The translations under genes and the position numbers were made by a program. The notes under the pieces are model-generated. The model worked only from the letters and a program-made list of their open reading frames with translations. It did not search any database and had not been told where the DNA came from. A stretch of DNA of 44,596 bases from Bacteroidetes bacterium ADurb.Bin012 (lineage in GTDB: Bacteria; Bacteroidota; Bacteroidia; Bacteroidales; TTA-H9): positions 1 to 44,596 of the forward strand of contig MWFC01000015.1 in NCBI GenBank assembly GCA_002071415.1, written 5' to 3'. This document shows positions 43,988-44,596 of this stretch, piece by piece (position 1 is the stretch's first letter; each line of letters begins with the position of its first letter).

Positions 43988-44596
43988 CTTCTAAAATATA
44001 ATCCTGTTACCTGGGTCGCTTTGTTTCGGAGCGGAAACACAATGCACCATTTGCTAAATGGCCTGTAAGTTTTATTGCCTGTTTTGCTGTAAGCCCTGCC
44101 TTCTGTAATAAACCGACCTATAAACACTGTTTTATTAATGTTTCGTCCTTTGTTTCCTTGTGGTGGAACTGGTCGGAGTTATAGCCGATTTCGAGTTTTT
44201 AATAATCCAGCTTGCGGCTTTCAATATACTGTTTTGCTGGCGGGCTGTTATGCACGGCGTTTTTAAAGTAGGTGAACATCTTGGTTAGTATATCAGCCTT
44301 GCTTACCGCCTGGGCTGTGGCTGCCGGGACGGCATGGCCGTTCAACATTCCGGCTGCTTTTAAAATTGCATTGTGTTTATCATGGTTCTCCCGCTACATG
44401 ATAAAATCAATAACATCAAGGCTTTTGCCGTGGGTCTTGCAATTGGAGATAAAACAGTATGCCGTGTGGGTTTTAGTAGTAAACCTACATGCTCGGGGTC
44501 TTATCTTCGTGGAAGAGGCAGCAGATACGGTTGTGCTTGTCGGGTTTAAGGTTGTAATACTGCAACACGGTTGCCATTGACAGCCGTTGTTTTATC
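43988..44596 (-). pseudogene. Relic of a CHC2 zinc-finger/Toprim primase of a Bacteroides-type mobile element
   Basis: Reading the minus strand from the right edge: QYYNLKPDKHNRICCLFHEDKTPSM, a stop, a frameshift, then KTHTAYCFISNCKTHGKSLDVIDFIM, a further stop, and about 100 residues ending YIESRKLDY, again a stop, then KLEIGYNSDQFHH and QKAGLTAKQAIKL. After another frameshift FSKWCIVFPLRNKATQVTGLYFRS, the start of a Toprim-like domain, runs to about 43988. The Cys-rich finger (CC, FISNCKTHGKS) is that of CHC2 primases found on Bacteroides conjugative and mobilisable elements. At least four stops and two frameshifts make it a pseudogene; it continues past the window edge. Confidence 0.75.

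Noticed and set aside
43988..44596. In-frame stops (several TAG) in the primase relic as possible recoding
   Set aside because: TAA stops and frameshifts are present as well, and the gene is truncated by an IS110 fragment, so decay is the simpler explanation.

Overview
The window looks like a chromosomal segment of a Bacteroidota bacterium, most likely Bacteroidales. Several things point there. Two secreted proteins carry C-termini of the type IX secretion (T9SS) kind. Many genes have a Bacteroidetes-type -7 element (TAnnTTTG) just upstream. Typical Bacteroidales families are present (S46 dipeptidyl peptidase, secreted C1 aminopeptidase, DUF3857 proteins, PspC/LiaF-like pair). The right edge carries a relic of a Bacteroides-type mobile-element primase. 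DNA is AT-rich and most genes are ordinary housekeeping or envelope genes. No rRNA, tRNA or CRISPR array was seen.

Layout, left to right. 1-296 is the right end of an insertion sequence (IS) that runs off the left edge. 725-4680 (-) is a two-gene operon of exported DUF3857/transglutaminase-fold proteins. 4831-5881 is a decayed copy of the same IS with recognisable inverted repeats. 6272-14467 holds ahcY, a Sfp-type phosphopantetheinyl transferase coupled to a thioredoxin-fold lipoprotein, a LiaF-like/PspC pair, a YjbQ-family gene, a broken outer-membrane barrel gene, a methyltransferase, exonuclease III and APS kinase. 14646-20586 (+) holds a secreted C1 peptidase, a ModB/ModC-like ABC transporter without its binding protein, and a group of polyprenol-phosphate mannose synthase, dihydroorotase and a MORN-type lipoprotein. 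20672-29131 (-) holds a coiled-coil lipoprotein and a 2379-residue T9SS surface protein. 29612-37275 is mostly minus strand: S46 peptidase, mannose-1-phosphate guanylyltransferase, a SprT-like metalloprotease, a small lipoprotein, a SRAP (YedK/HMCES-type) protein, a plus-strand nitroreductase, ribF and asd. 37420-40842 (+) is a lamin-tail-domain surface protein. 40995-41299 is a 305-bp MITE-like relative of the IS that cuts off a gene translationally coupled to a polysaccharide flippase (41445-42929). From 43106 to the end everything is decayed: a histidine-kinase ATPase relic, an IS110 transposase N-terminus, and a primase relic fused head-on to it.

The most interesting points are these. (1) A SRAP gene and a SprT-protease gene lie on the same strand about 0.3 kb apart; elsewhere these two families make and remove DNA-protein crosslinks at abasic sites. 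(2) Three generations of one IS family are visible, two of which bracket the DUF3857 operon as a near-perfect direct repeat. (3) The DUF3857 pair seems to contain one member with a catalytic Cys and one without. (4) The giant adhesin has an ordered domain-repeat pattern. (5) The right edge is a chimeric junction of IS110 and primase relics. Functions are inferred from motifs remembered for these families; no database search was run.
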